From Streptomyces niveus (GTDB lineage Bacteria; Actinomycetota; Actinomycetes; Streptomycetales; Streptomycetaceae): 64,000 bases of DNA. The stretch lies in NCBI RefSeq assembly GCF_002009175.1, contig NZ_CP018047.1, forward strand, positions 2,108,001 to 2,172,000, given 5' to 3'. The notes beneath the pieces were generated by a model, which was given only the letters and a program-made list of their open reading frames with translations, had not been told where the DNA came from and made no database searches. This document shows, piece by piece, positions 17,678 through 27,029 of this stretch. The position numbers and the translations under genes were made by a program. The first letter of the stretch is position 1, and every line of letters starts with the position of its first letter.

Positions 17678-19369
17678 CTACTCCACGCCGATCAGCAACG
17701 GCACCGACTGACGGCCTCCTCTGTAGACCACCGTGTCGACGGCCAGGTGTCCGTCCCGTACGTAGCGCTCCAGCCGGTCGGCGAGGGTGTCGGGCACGTC
17801 CTCGCCGAGCACGAGGGTGACCAGTTCGCCGCCCGCCGACAGCATCCGGTCCAGGACGCTCTCGGCGGTGGCGGCGAGTTCGGTGCCGATCACCGCGACG
17901 TCGCCGTCGATCAGCCCCAGCAGATCCCCGGCCTGGCAGATGCCGGCCATGGTCCAGGACTGCCGCTCGGCGACGGCCAGTTCGGCGTAGCGGGTGGCGC
18001 CGGCGGCCGAGGTCATGGCGACCACGTCCTCGTCGAAACGGCGGTCCGGCTCGTGAACGGCGAGTGCGGCGATGCCCTGTACGGCCGCCCTGGTCGGGAT
18101 GAGGGCGACCCGGATGCCTTCGGCGCGGGCCTGTTCGGCGGCGGCAGCGGCGGTGTGACGCAGCTCCGCGTCGTTCGGCAGGAGCACCACCTCGTGCGCG
18201 TGGGCGCGCCGGATGGCCTCGACCAGCTCGCCGCTCGCCGGCGGCTCCCCGGGGCGCGCGAGCACCGTCGTGGCTCCGGCCTCGGCGCACAGCCCGGCGA
18301 GACCCTCGCCCGGGACCACGGCGACCACGGCGCGCTGCGCCCGCTCCCGCTGATGTCCGGCGGCGGCGCCGAAGTGCGTGATGCGGATGCGGTACGGGCG
18401 TCCCGCCTCGACCCCGGCCTCCACGGCGGCGCCCGCGTCGTCGACGTGGACGTGCACGTTCCACAGGCCGTCGCCGCCGACCACGACGAGCGAGTCGCCC
18501 AGCGCGTCGAGCCGGCGACGGAGCCGGTCGATGCCCGCCTCGTCCGTCTCCAGGAGGTAGATCACCTCGAAGGCCGGGCCCGGGGAACTGTCGTCGGTGT
18601 CGCAGGACTCCACGACGGCGGGCAGGTCGTGCGGGCGCGCGCCCGGCGCGACACGGGCCGGGGCGTCACCCGTGACGGCCTCCACGAGTGCGGCGAGGAC
18701 GGCGAGCAGGCCCCTTCCGCCGGCGTCCACGACTCCGGCGCGGCCGAGGACGGCCAGCTGTCCCGGTGTCGCGTCGAGCGCGACGCGGGCCCCGGCGTAC
18801 GCGGCGTGGACGGCAGCGTCGCTGCCGTACGCCGCACCGTCGCCGCCCGCACCGCTCGCCCCGTCGCCCGCCGTGCGCGCGGCTGCGTCGGCGGCCGCGG
18901 CGGCCACCGTGAGGATCGTGCCCTCGACCGGATGCGCGACGGCCTCGCGCGCCAGCTGCGCCGCTCTGCGCAGCGCCCTGGCCAGGTGATCGCCGCCGTC
19001 CTCGGCCGCCCCGGTCACGCCCCCTGCCCCCGTCCCGGCCCCGTCCTCGCCCAGCACCTCGGCCATGCCCCGCAGCAGTTGCGCAAGGATCGTGCCGGAG
19101 TTCCCCCGGGCCCCGATCAGCGCCCCGTGCGCCATGGCCCGTACGGCGTCGGGCAGGTCCGGTACGGAGGTCCCCGTCGCGTGCGCGTCGAAGACGGCCT
19201 CGACGGCCTGCACGGCGGACTCCACCGTCAGATAGAGATTGGTGCCGGTGTCCCCGTCGGCGACCGGATAGACGTTGATCGCGTCGATCTCCTCGCGGTC
19301 CCGGCCCAGGGCGTCCAGCGCCAGCGAGCACCAGGTACGTACCGCTGCGGCGTCGAGGGTCTGCGGCAC
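17678..19369 (-). CDS. DAK2/DhaL-domain protein, FakA-like kinase subunit
   Basis: A 563-residue protein of the YloV/FakA family. The N-terminal DhaL ATP-binding domain includes AINVYPVADGDTGTNLYLT (the paired Asp metal ligands), ALIGARGNSGTILAQLL and LGRAGVVDAGGRGL. The C-terminal part (about 290-563) has EVIYLLETDE, WNVHVHVDD and a DegV-like GVAxR-type tail region. FakA phosphorylates fatty acids held by FakB proteins for incorporation into phospholipid; no fakB gene is in the window, so this role is by family only. The region around residues 125-235 is unusually rich in Ala/Gly. Divergent from rpmB. Confidence 0.85.
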   Translation of the reverse strand: MPQTLDAAAVRTWCSLALDALGRDREEIDAINVYPVADGDTGTNLYLTVESAVQAVEAVFDAHATGTSVPDLPDAVRAMAHGALIGARGNSGTILAQLLRGMAEVLGEDGAGTGAGGVTGAAEDGGDHLARALRRAAQLAREAVAHPVEGTILTVAAAAADAAARTAGDGASGAGGDGAAYGSDAAVHAAYAGARVALDATPGQLAVLGRAGVVDAGGRGLLAVLAALVEAVTGDAPARVAPGARPHDLPAVVESCDTDDSSPGPAFEVIYLLETDEAGIDRLRRRLDALGDSLVVVGGDGLWNVHVHVDDAGAAVEAGVEAGRPYRIRITHFGAAAGHQRERAQRAVVAVVPGEGLAGLCAEAGATTVLARPGEPPASGELVEAIRRAHAHEVVLLPNDAELRHTAAAAAEQARAEGIRVALIPTRAAVQGIAALAVHEPDRRFDEDVVAMTSAAGATRYAELAVAERQSWTMAGICQAGDLLGLIDGDVAVIGTELAATAESVLDRMLSAGGELVTLVLGEDVPDTLADRLERYVRDGHLAVDTVVYRGGRQSVPLLIGVE

Positions 19370-19484
19370 CTGGGGGTCCTCCTTGGCGGCCTGGGGCTGC
19401 GAACTGCACCGCAGGGTAGTCCGCCCGCACCGTAGTGGCAGGTGGGAGAGGGGGCGGGAAGAGGGCGGGTCCGGACATGGTAGT

Positions 19485-19514
19485 TTCGTTCAACCGGATC
19501 GGGCGTTGTATGCT
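19485..19514 (+). promoter_or_regulatory. Possible rpmB promoter
   Basis: TTCGTT (19485-19490) and TATGCT (19509-19514) are spaced by 18 bases, about 115 bases upstream of the rpmB start in the divergent gap. The -10 element is good and the -35 is weak. Confidence 0.35.
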
Positions 19515-19628
19515 CCTCCGGTTGCCCGTCGAGAGTCGGGCCATCTCCCCCGGCGCAGCCGACATCAGTCAATGATTCTGCCGCGCCGGAATTCACCGTA
19601 AGTGCATCTGAAGTCTTTGGAGTGACCC

Positions 19629-19814
19629 GTGGCTGCCAACTGCGACGTCTGCGGCAAGGGGCCGGGCTTCGGCAACAACATTTCGCACTCGCACCGCCGT
19701 ACGTCCCGTCGCTGGAACCCGAACATCCAGCGCGTGCGTGCCGTGGTCGGTCGGACGCCGAAGCGGCTCAACGTCTGCACATCGTGCATCAAGGCCGGCA
19801 AGGTCTCGCGCTGA
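19629..19814 (+). CDS. rpmB: 50S ribosomal protein L28, zinc-binding form
   Basis: A 61-residue protein beginning at GTG after TTGGAG. It reads [20 protein letters not shown] and ends in [12 protein letters not shown], so both CxxC pairs of zinc-type L28 are present. Like rpmF above, it is the zinc-dependent paralogue. It stands alone between the FakA-like gene and a strong terminator. Confidence 0.97.
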   Translation: MAANCDVCGKGPGFGNNISHSHRRTSRRWNPNIQRVRAVVGRTPKRLNVCTSCIKAGKVSR

Positions 19815-19850
19815 CGTTCTCGTCGTAGCGCAGCCCCTGCGGTTGCCTTG

Positions 19851-19883
19851 AAAGCCGGTCCACCTCGGTGGACCGGCTTTTTG
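19851..19883 (+). terminator. Strong rpmB terminator
   Basis: A 13-bp stem, AAAGCCGGTCCAC (19851-19863) and GTGGACCGGCTTT (19868-19880), with a CTCG loop, runs into a T tract. This is the most classical intrinsic terminator in the window. Confidence 0.9.
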
Positions 19884-19983
19884 TCGTGCCCGCCTCGCCC
19901 CGCGCCCCCTCATGCCCAACTGCCGCACCGTGTTCGGCGAGTTGGGCACCGGTCAACGGCGTTCGGCGGCGACGCCGCGAGCC

Positions 19984-20823
19984 TCAGCGGAAGCGCCAGG
20001 CGTGGTCCACGGGGCCGATACCGCCGCCCAGCGGGAAGCCGGCGGCGATCGCCCCCGTCACGTACCGCTTCGCGGCGACGACGGCCTCCACGACCCCCTG
20101 CCCCGTCCCCAGCCCCGCAGCGATTGCCGAGGCGAGCGTGCAGCCGGTCCCGTGCGTGTGACGGTTGTCGTGGCGCGGTGCGCGCAGCCAGTGCTCCTCG
20201 CTGCCGTCCGTCAGCAGGTCCACGGCGTCCCCCGGCAGATGCCCGCCCTTGATCAGCACCCAGCGCGGCCCGAAGGCGAGTACGGCGGCCGCGGCGCGCT
20301 CCATCCCCGCCTCGTCCCGCACCTCCACGCCGGTCAGCTGGGCAACCTCGTCGAGGTTGGGGGTGGCGACGGTCGCCGTCGGCAGCAGTCCCTTCCGTAC
20401 GGAGTCCAGAGCGGACGCCGCCAGCAGCGGATCCCCGTGCTTGGAGACTCCGACCGGATCGACCACGACCGGCACATCGGTCCCGGCGAGGAGTTCCGCG
20501 ACGGTCTCCACGAGTGCCGCCGACGAGAGCATGCCGGTCTTCACCGCCTGGACTCCGATGTCGTCCACGACGCTGCGGTACTGGGCGCGTACCGCCTCGA
20601 CAGGCAGCTCCCAAGCGCCTTGCACGCCGCGGGAGTTCTGCGCGGTGACGGCCGTGAGCACACTCATGCCGTGCACACCGAACGCCAGCATGGTCTTGAG
20701 GTCCGCCTGGATTCCCGCACCGCCACCGGAGTCGGACCCGGCGACGGTCAGGACACGTGCCGGCACGCGGGCGGGCACATGGGCGGCCCCGGGGAACGCG
20801 GCGGACTCGGGGGATATGGCCAT
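19984..20823 (-). CDS. thiD: Hydroxymethylpyrimidine/phosphomethylpyrimidine kinase
   Basis: A ribokinase-fold enzyme of 279 residues that phosphorylates HMP and HMP-phosphate in thiamine synthesis. Motifs: [21 protein letters not shown] (substrate and start of fold), [27 protein letters not shown], and the anion hole/catalytic [16 protein letters not shown]. It is followed leftward by no partner, but lies 33 bases downstream of thiL, so the two thiamine genes probably share a message. I see no TPP riboswitch upstream. Confidence 0.95.
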   Translation of the reverse strand: MAISPESAAFPGAAHVPARVPARVLTVAGSDSGGGAGIQADLKTMLAFGVHGMSVLTAVTAQNSRGVQGAWELPVEAVRAQYRSVVDDIGVQAVKTGMLSSAALVETVAELLAGTDVPVVVDPVGVSKHGDPLLAASALDSVRKGLLPTATVATPNLDEVAQLTGVEVRDEAGMERAAAAVLAFGPRWVLIKGGHLPGDAVDLLTDGSEEHWLRAPRHDNRHTHGTGCTLASAIAAGLGTGQGVVEAVVAAKRYVTGAIAAGFPLGGGIGPVDHAWRFR

Positions 20824-20856
20824 GCCCCCGAATCTACTGGCCCGCCGGACCCGGCC

Positions 20857-21819
20857 CTACGCCGTGTCCCCGAAGTGGTCCCAGCCGCCCTTGCTCGTCC
20901 ACGGCGCCCCGTCGACCGTCACCTGCGGCAGCGCCGACGGGTTGAGTACCTCGCCGATCACCTTCCACCTGGCGGGCAGCTTGGCGTCCGGCGGGAACGT
21001 CGCGACGATCGCGTGGTCCTCTCCCCCGGTCAGCACCCACTGGAGCGGGTCCACGCCCACCGCCTGCCCGATATCGTTCATCTGCGACGGAATGTCGATG
21101 AGCCCCGACCGCAGATCGATACGGACCTTGCTGGCGTCGGCGATGTGTCCGAGATCGGCCACGAGACCGTCGCTCACGTCCGTCATCGCCGTGGCGCCGA
21201 GCCCCGCCGCCGCGGGCCCCGCGTGGTACGGCGGTTCGGGACGCCGGTGCGCCTCGACGAAGGCACGGGGTGACCGGAATCCGCGCGACAGCACCGCGTG
21301 CCCGGCCGCCGACCAGCCCAACCAGCCCGTGTACGCGACGACATCGCCCGGCTGCGCGCCCGACCTCGTCACCGGCTCATGGTTGCGCAGATCGCCGAGC
21401 GCGGTGATCGCGAGGGTGATCGTCTCGCCCCGTACGACGTCGCCGCCGACCACCGCGGCGCCCGCGACCTGGCACTCGTCGCGGATGCCGTCCATCAGCT
21501 CGGTGGGCCAGGTCACCGGGAGTTCGGCCGGGACGACCAGCCCGAGCAGCAGCGCCGTCGGCACCGCCCCCATCGCCGCGATGTCGGCGAGATTCTGCGC
21601 GGCGGCCTTTCTTCCCACGTCGTAGGCGGTCGACCAGTCACGGCGGAAGTGCCGCCCCTCAAGGAGGATGTCCGTACTCGCCACGACCCTGCGGTCGGGT
21701 GCGGCCACCACCGCGGCGTCGTCGCCCGGCCCGAGCCGGACCGCCGGGGTGGTGGTGAGCCGGGAAGTGAGCTCCCTGATGAGTCCGAACTCCCCCAACT
21801 CGCCCACGGTGCCCTTCAC
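20857..21819 (-). CDS. thiL: Thiamine-monophosphate kinase
   Basis: Last step of thiamine pyrophosphate synthesis, ATP-dependent phosphorylation of thiamine monophosphate. The 320-residue protein has the AIR synthase-like fold: GDDAAVVAAPDRRVVASTD, LEGRHFRRDWS, NLADIAAMGAVPTALLL, GGDVVRGETI, TDVSDGLVADLGHIAD and VLTGGEDHAIVATFP. The GTG at 21819 is preferred over the longer frame to 21969 because GAGGTGG precedes it and the family begins near GTVGELGEFGLI. Confidence 0.95.
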   Translation of the reverse strand: MKGTVGELGEFGLIRELTSRLTTTPAVRLGPGDDAAVVAAPDRRVVASTDILLEGRHFRRDWSTAYDVGRKAAAQNLADIAAMGAVPTALLLGLVVPAELPVTWPTELMDGIRDECQVAGAAVVGGDVVRGETITLAITALGDLRNHEPVTRSGAQPGDVVAYTGWLGWSAAGHAVLSRGFRSPRAFVEAHRRPEPPYHAGPAAAGLGATAMTDVSDGLVADLGHIADASKVRIDLRSGLIDIPSQMNDIGQAVGVDPLQWVLTGGEDHAIVATFPPDAKLPARWKVIGEVLNPSALPQVTVDGAPWTSKGGWDHFGDTA

Positions 21820-21998
21820 CGAGTCCCACCTCTCGTCGTGCGGCCGGCGGAACCGGCCGAGCTGTACGTCAACTTCACTGCCCGGTACGTCACGCCGCCG
21901 GTGCCGCAGTACGCGCAGGTCTCCCCGCGGCACTGGGTGACGCGATAACGTGGCGTCCCTTCCCCCCACAAGATCCTCGTGGCCGCCCTGGAGGTTCC

Positions 21999-22232
21999 GT
22001 GGTACAGGCGTACATCCTTATTCAGACCGAGGTGGGCAAGGCGACGATCGTCGCCGAGACCATCGCGAAGATCCCTGGAGTGATACAGGCCGAGGACGTC
22101 ACCGGTCCCTACGACGTGATCGTGCGAGCCCAGTCCGACACCGTGGACGACCTCGGCCGCATGGTGGTCGCCAAAGTCCAGCAAGTGGACGGCATCACCC
22201 GCACCCTGACCTGCCCGGTCGTGCACCTGTAG
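21999..22232 (+). CDS. Stand-alone RAM (Lrp/AsnC effector) domain protein
   Basis: A 77-residue protein consisting only of the regulation-of-amino-acid-metabolism domain of Lrp/AsnC regulators (AYILIQTEVGKA, GPYDVIVRAQSDTVDDLG, GITRTLTCPVVHL). The DNA-binding half is absent, so it cannot be a regulator by itself. Stand-alone RAM proteins usually assemble into amino-acid-binding oligomers or join full Lrp proteins. The GTG at 21999 follows CTGGAGG. It is divergent from thiL and followed 20 bases later by the DUF3515 gene. Confidence 0.9.
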   Translation: MVQAYILIQTEVGKATIVAETIAKIPGVIQAEDVTGPYDVIVRAQSDTVDDLGRMVVAKVQQVDGITRTLTCPVVHL

Positions 22233-22252
22233 CCCCCGTCTACGCTTGGCCG

Positions 22253-22738
22253 GTGACCTTTCCGATGCGCAGGCTATCCGGCCCCCGGCTCGCCCGCCTG
22301 CCCGCCGTCCTCGTGCTCGCCGTGGCAGTCGGCTGCTCCTCCACGGACGCCCCGGCGAAGGTCCCGGTTCCCGGCCCGCCGGCGGAGGAGGCGGCGCTGT
22401 GCCGCGCACTGGACAAGGAGCTGCCGAAGAGCGTCGCGGGGCACGACCGGAGTGATCCGGAGCCGGGTTCCGAACTGACCGCCGGGTGGGGGGACGCCGC
22501 GATCGTACTGCGCTGCGGCGTCCCCCGGCCCGGGCGGATGAGCGACCCCCAGGCGGAGGCCGTGGACGTGGACGGCGTCAACTGGCTGCTGGAGGAACGG
22601 GATTCGGGCCCCCGGTTCACCACCACGTACCGCAGGACGTATGTCGAGGTCACCCTGGACGAGCGGTTCATGCACGACATCGGTCCGCTCGCGGACCTCG
22701 CGGCACCGGTCGCCGACACGGTGCCGCCCAGCCTGTAG
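22253..22738 (+). CDS. DUF3515 lipoprotein
   Basis: A predicted lipoprotein of 161 residues. A signal peptide (RLARLPAVLVLAVAVGC) ends at a lipobox cysteine, and the mature part carries the DUF3515 pattern ALCRALDKELPKSV, TAGWGDAAIVLRCGVPRP, NWLLEERDSG and YVEVTLDERF. The family is actinobacterial, extracytoplasmic and of unknown function, often next to ddl as here. The GTG at 22253 or the ATG at 22265 could be the start; both precede the signal peptide. Confidence 0.87.
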   Translation: MTFPMRRLSGPRLARLPAVLVLAVAVGCSSTDAPAKVPVPGPPAEEAALCRALDKELPKSVAGHDRSDPEPGSELTAGWGDAAIVLRCGVPRPGRMSDPQAEAVDVDGVNWLLEERDSGPRFTTTYRRTYVEVTLDERFMHDIGPLADLAAPVADTVPPSL

Positions 22739-22783
22739 GCCGGGTCTCGCGGGTCCAGCCCGTCGTACCGCCCGCGCCGTCCC

Positions 22784-23941
<1,158 letters not shown>

Positions 23942-23976
23942 ATCGCGATGAGGTTACCTGCTCGACCGCCGCCGAG

Positions 23977-24978
23977 TCAGCGTCGTTCGGGCTTGGCGCT
24001 GCGCGCCATCAGCTCCTTCACCGCCACGAGCGGGGGCTTCCCCTCGTGGACGATGCTCACGACCGTTTCGGTGATCGGCATGTCGACATCGTGCCGCCGG
24101 GCCAGATCCAGCACGGACTGGCAGGACTTGACGCCCTCCGCGGTCTGCGTGCTCGCGGCGATCGTCTGCTCCAGCGTCATGCCGCGCCCGAGGTTGGTAC
24201 CGAAGGTGTGGTTGCGCGAGAGGGGCGAGGAACAGGTCGCGATCAGATCGCCCATTCCGGCGAGGCCGGAGAAGGTGTGCGGGTCGGCTCCCATCGCCAG
24301 CCCCAGCCGGGTGGTTTCGGCGAGGCCGCGCGTCATCAGCGACGCCTTGGTGTTGTCGCCGAGGCCCATGCCGTCGGCGATGCCGACGGCGAGCCCGATG
24401 ACGTTCTTGACGGCGCCGCCGAGTTCGCAGCCGACCACGTCGGTGTTCGTGTACGGGCGGAAGTACGGCGTGTGGCAGGCCGCCTGGAGCCGCGTGGCGA
24501 CCGCCTCGTCGGTGCACGCCACCACGGCCGCGGCGGGCTGCCTGGCGGCGATCTCGCCGGCCAGGTTGGGGCCGGTGAGGACGGCGACCCGGTCGGCCGG
24601 CGCCTTGGCCATCTCGCCGATCACCTCGCTCATGCGCTTGGTGGTGCCCAGTTCGACGCCCTTCATCAGGGAGACGAGGACGGTGTCCGGAGGCAGCACC
24701 GAGGCCCATTCGGAGAGATTGGCGCGCAGCGTCTGCGAGGGGATCGTGATAACGGTGAACTCGGCGTCCCTGGCCGCCTCCGCCGGGTCGGTCGTGGCCC
24801 GTACCGAGGTGGGCAGTTCGACACCCGGCAGATAGCCCGGATTGGTGCGGGTGTTGTTGACCGCGTCGACGACCTCGCGGCGGCGTGCCCAGAGAGTCAC
24901 CTCGCATCCCGCGTCGGCGAGAATCATGGCGAACGCCGTTCCCCACGATCCCGTCCCGAAGACCGCGACGCGCGTCAC
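23977..24978 (-). CDS. gpsA: NAD(P)-dependent glycerol-3-phosphate dehydrogenase
   Basis: Reduces dihydroxyacetone phosphate to sn-glycerol-3-phosphate for phospholipid synthesis. The 333-residue protein has the dinucleotide-binding VAVFGTGSWGTAFA, VLTGPNLAGEIA, the catalytic Lys in GGAVKNVIGLAVGIADG and GLAGMGDLIATCSSP. Its GTG start (24978) overlaps the plsC stop (GTGA), so it is coupled to the acyltransferase that uses its product, which is a sensible metabolic pairing. Confidence 0.96.
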   Translation of the reverse strand: MTRVAVFGTGSWGTAFAMILADAGCEVTLWARRREVVDAVNNTRTNPGYLPGVELPTSVRATTDPAEAARDAEFTVITIPSQTLRANLSEWASVLPPDTVLVSLMKGVELGTTKRMSEVIGEMAKAPADRVAVLTGPNLAGEIAARQPAAAVVACTDEAVATRLQAACHTPYFRPYTNTDVVGCELGGAVKNVIGLAVGIADGMGLGDNTKASLMTRGLAETTRLGLAMGADPHTFSGLAGMGDLIATCSSPLSRNHTFGTNLGRGMTLEQTIAASTQTAEGVKSCQSVLDLARRHDVDMPITETVVSIVHEGKPPLVAVKELMARSAKPERR

Positions 24979-25727
24979 TGCAACCCCTCTTCCGCGGCTT
25001 TGCGCCGCTTCTCTTCCAGAACCCTGCGGTGGTCGTACGGTGCGGCGGGCGCCGGTTCGCCGCGTACGTCGGCGAGCAGTTCGGTGATGGCGGCCATGAT
25101 GACCTCGGTGACCTCGCGGAGGAGTTCGGGCGTCGGTTCCTGCCCGTAGAAACGGGTGAGGTCGACCGCCGGGCCCGCCTGCACCCGCAGTGTCTGGCGC
25201 GGAAAGAGCCTGACCTTGTTCTGCTTGGCGTAGGGCGGTATCACCAGATTGGCGCCCCACTGGGCGACGGGAATGACCGGCGCCTTCGTAAGGAGGGCGA
25301 CGCGTGCCGCACCGGTCTTGCCGGTCATCGGCCACATGTCGGGGTCGCGGGTGAGGGTGCCTTCGGGGTAGAACGCGACGCATTCCCCGCGCTCGATGGC
25401 GTTCACGGCGGCCCGGAATGCGTCCAGGGCGTTGGAGCTCTCGCGATAGACGGGAATCTGTCCGGTGCCGCGGAGCATCATGCCGACGAAAGGCAGGTCG
25501 AAGAGGGCGGCCTTGGCGAGCAGTCGCGGCACCCGGCCGCTGTTGTACTGGAAGTGTCCGTAGGAGAGAGGGTCCAGAGCCGAGTTGTGGTTCACGGCGG
25601 TGAGGAATCCACCCTGGGCCGGAATGTGTTCCATTCCCCGCCACTCCCGCTTGAACAGAACGATCAACGGCGGTTTCGCGATGACCGCTGCCAGGCGGTA
25701 CCAGAAGCCGATTCTGGGGCGGGACAC
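24975..25727 (-). CDS. plsC: 1-acyl-sn-glycerol-3-phosphate acyltransferase (PlsC family)
   Basis: A 250-residue membrane-associated acyltransferase acting in phosphatidic acid synthesis. Catalytic NHxxxxD is NHNSALD; the glycerophosphate-binding block is FYPEGTLTRDPDMWP; RGTGQIPVYRES and VIPVAQWGA are also family-like. The hydrophobic N-terminus (RLAAVIAKPPLIVLF) may dip into the membrane. It starts with GTG at 25727 and overlaps gpsA by four bases. Confidence 0.93.
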   Translation of the reverse strand: MSRPRIGFWYRLAAVIAKPPLIVLFKREWRGMEHIPAQGGFLTAVNHNSALDPLSYGHFQYNSGRVPRLLAKAALFDLPFVGMMLRGTGQIPVYRESSNALDAFRAAVNAIERGECVAFYPEGTLTRDPDMWPMTGKTGAARVALLTKAPVIPVAQWGANLVIPPYAKQNKVRLFPRQTLRVQAGPAVDLTRFYGQEPTPELLREVTEVIMAAITELLADVRGEPAPAAPYDHRRVLEEKRRKAAEEGLQ

Positions 25728-25950
25728 TCGGACACCTTTCTCTGTGGCCTGGCTTGGGCCGGCCCTGGCTGCCGGGGGTCAAGTGTCGCCCCGGGCCTCT
25801 GCACTGTCGAGGACACCGTACGCCCCGGCCCGGGAGCCGGACCTGCGGGCTCAGTTCGCCATTCCCGGGGCGTCACGGGCCCTGTACCGCGCCGCACGCC
25901 GCGATCGGGCCACAATAGAGGGCCGAACGCGCAAGGACGGAGAGCTCGCC

Positions 25951-26718
25951 ACGAACACCGACCCGATCGCCGCCTGGTCCCTGGTCGTTCCGCTCAAGCC
26001 GCTCGCCGTGGCCAAGAGCAGGCTCGCCGGTGCGACGGGCGATCTGCTGCGGCCCCGGCTGGCGCTGGCGTTCGCCCAGGACACCGTCGCCGCCGCGCTG
26101 GCCTGCCCCGTCGTACGCGACGTGGTGGTCGTCACCGACGATCCGCTGGCCGCGGCCGAACTGACCGCGCTGGGCGCGCGCACCGTCCCCGACAGTCCGG
26201 CGGCCGGGCTCAACGCCGCGCTGGCGCACGGCGCGCGGGCCGTCCGGGCGGGCAGGCCACGGGCCGCTGTCGCGGCGCTCAACGCCGACCTCCCGGCGCT
26301 GCGACCGGCGGAGCTGGCGAGGGTGCTCACGGCCGCCGGGGATTTTCCGCGCGCATTTCTCGCCGACGCCGCCGAAATCGGTACGACATTGCTGGCCGCG
26401 CGGGCGGGGTCGGAATTGAATCCGGCATTCGGTGGCGCTTCGCGGCATCGGCATTTGTCCACGGGAGCCGTGGAAATTGTCCTGGCCGGGGTGGATTCCG
26501 TACGGCGCGACGTCGATACGGGCGAGGATCTGCTGGCCGCCGCTGCCCTGGGGCTCGGCCCGTACACGGCGCGGCGTCACGCGGGCTCGCGCCCTGTCCC
26601 GGGCCCCGTTCCATGCCCTGTGACGGGCAGCGTGGGGGGCAGCGTGCCGGGCCCCGTCGGGGGCCCTGTGCCCGCTCCGGTCCCCGACCCCGTCTGCGGG
26701 GCGCGGCCGGGGTGCTGA
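25951..26718 (+). CDS. cofC: 2-phospho-L-lactate (phosphoenolpyruvate) guanylyltransferase, apparent ACG start
   Basis: A nucleotidyltransferase of the CofC/FbiD family, providing the guanylylated three-carbon unit of cofactor F420. The N-terminal WSLVVPLKPLAVAKSRLAG is the nucleotide-binding loop; VVVVTDDP, GLNAALAHGARAV and ALNADLPALRPAELARV follow. No ATG, GTG or TTG lies between a distant upstream frame and this essential loop. GGAGAG at 25940-25945 is placed correctly for an in-frame ACG at 25951. The next GTG (about 26008) would delete the loop. The C-terminus adds about 40 residues of Pro/Gly/Val low complexity (PVPGPVPCPVTGSVGG). Confidence 0.82.
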   Translation, partial: TNTDPIAAWSLVVPLKPLAVAKSRLAGATGDLLRPRLALAFAQDTVAAALACPVVRDVVVVTDDPLAAAELTALGARTVPDSPAAGLNAALAHGARAVRAGRPRAAVAALNADLPALRPAELARVLTAAGDFPRAFLADAAEIGTTLLAARAGSELNPAFGGASRHRHLSTGAVEIVLAGVDSVRRDVDTGEDLLAAAALGLGPYTARRHAGSRPVPGPVPCPVTGSVGGSVPGPVGGPVPAPVPDPVCGARPGC

Positions 26719-26735
26719 CCGATACGCTGGCGGGC

Positions 26736-26936
26736 ATGCAGGCGACCGCGTACACCTTCGAACCCGAGACCCGCAGCGGCAGTGTGCTGCTCGACGACGG
26801 GACTCCGGTGAAGTTCGACGCCGCGGCGTTCGACGCCGGCGGTCTGCGGCTGTTGCGGCCGGGCCAGCGGGTCCGTATCGAACGCGCGGGCGGGAACAGC
26901 GGGAACATCACCCTGGTGACGCTCCAGACGTTCTGA
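26736..26936 (+). CDS. Small cold-shock-like (OB-fold) protein
   Basis: A 66-residue protein, MQATAYTFEPETRSGSVLLD onward. The spacing of a glycine turn, LDDGTPVKFDAAAF and LRPGQRVRIERAG resembles a divergent cold-shock domain with the nucleic-acid motifs degraded. It lies 17 bases after cofC and is probably co-transcribed with it. Function is unknown and the OB fold is inferred from pattern only. Confidence 0.7.
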   Translation: MQATAYTFEPETRSGSVLLDDGTPVKFDAAAFDAGGLRLLRPGQRVRIERAGGNSGNITLVTLQTF

Positions 26937-26966
26937 GGGCAGTCTCGGGCGGCTCCACAACGCCGC

Positions 26967-26997
26967 GGGCCGGGCTCCCCAGAAGGGAGCCCGGCCC
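26967..26997. terminator. Bidirectional terminator between the OB-like gene and hupS
   Basis: A 13-bp perfect GC stem (26967-26979 and 26985-26997) with a CAGAA loop between two convergent genes. Confidence 0.8.
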
Positions 26998-27029
26998 GGC
27001 GCGTGAGTGGCCCTACGGCCCTGTGCCGC

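Noticed and set aside
21820..21998. TPP riboswitch upstream of thiL-thiD
   Set aside because: The conserved CUGAGA and ACCUGA elements are not seen on the relevant strand; thiL/thiD are often constitutive in this context.
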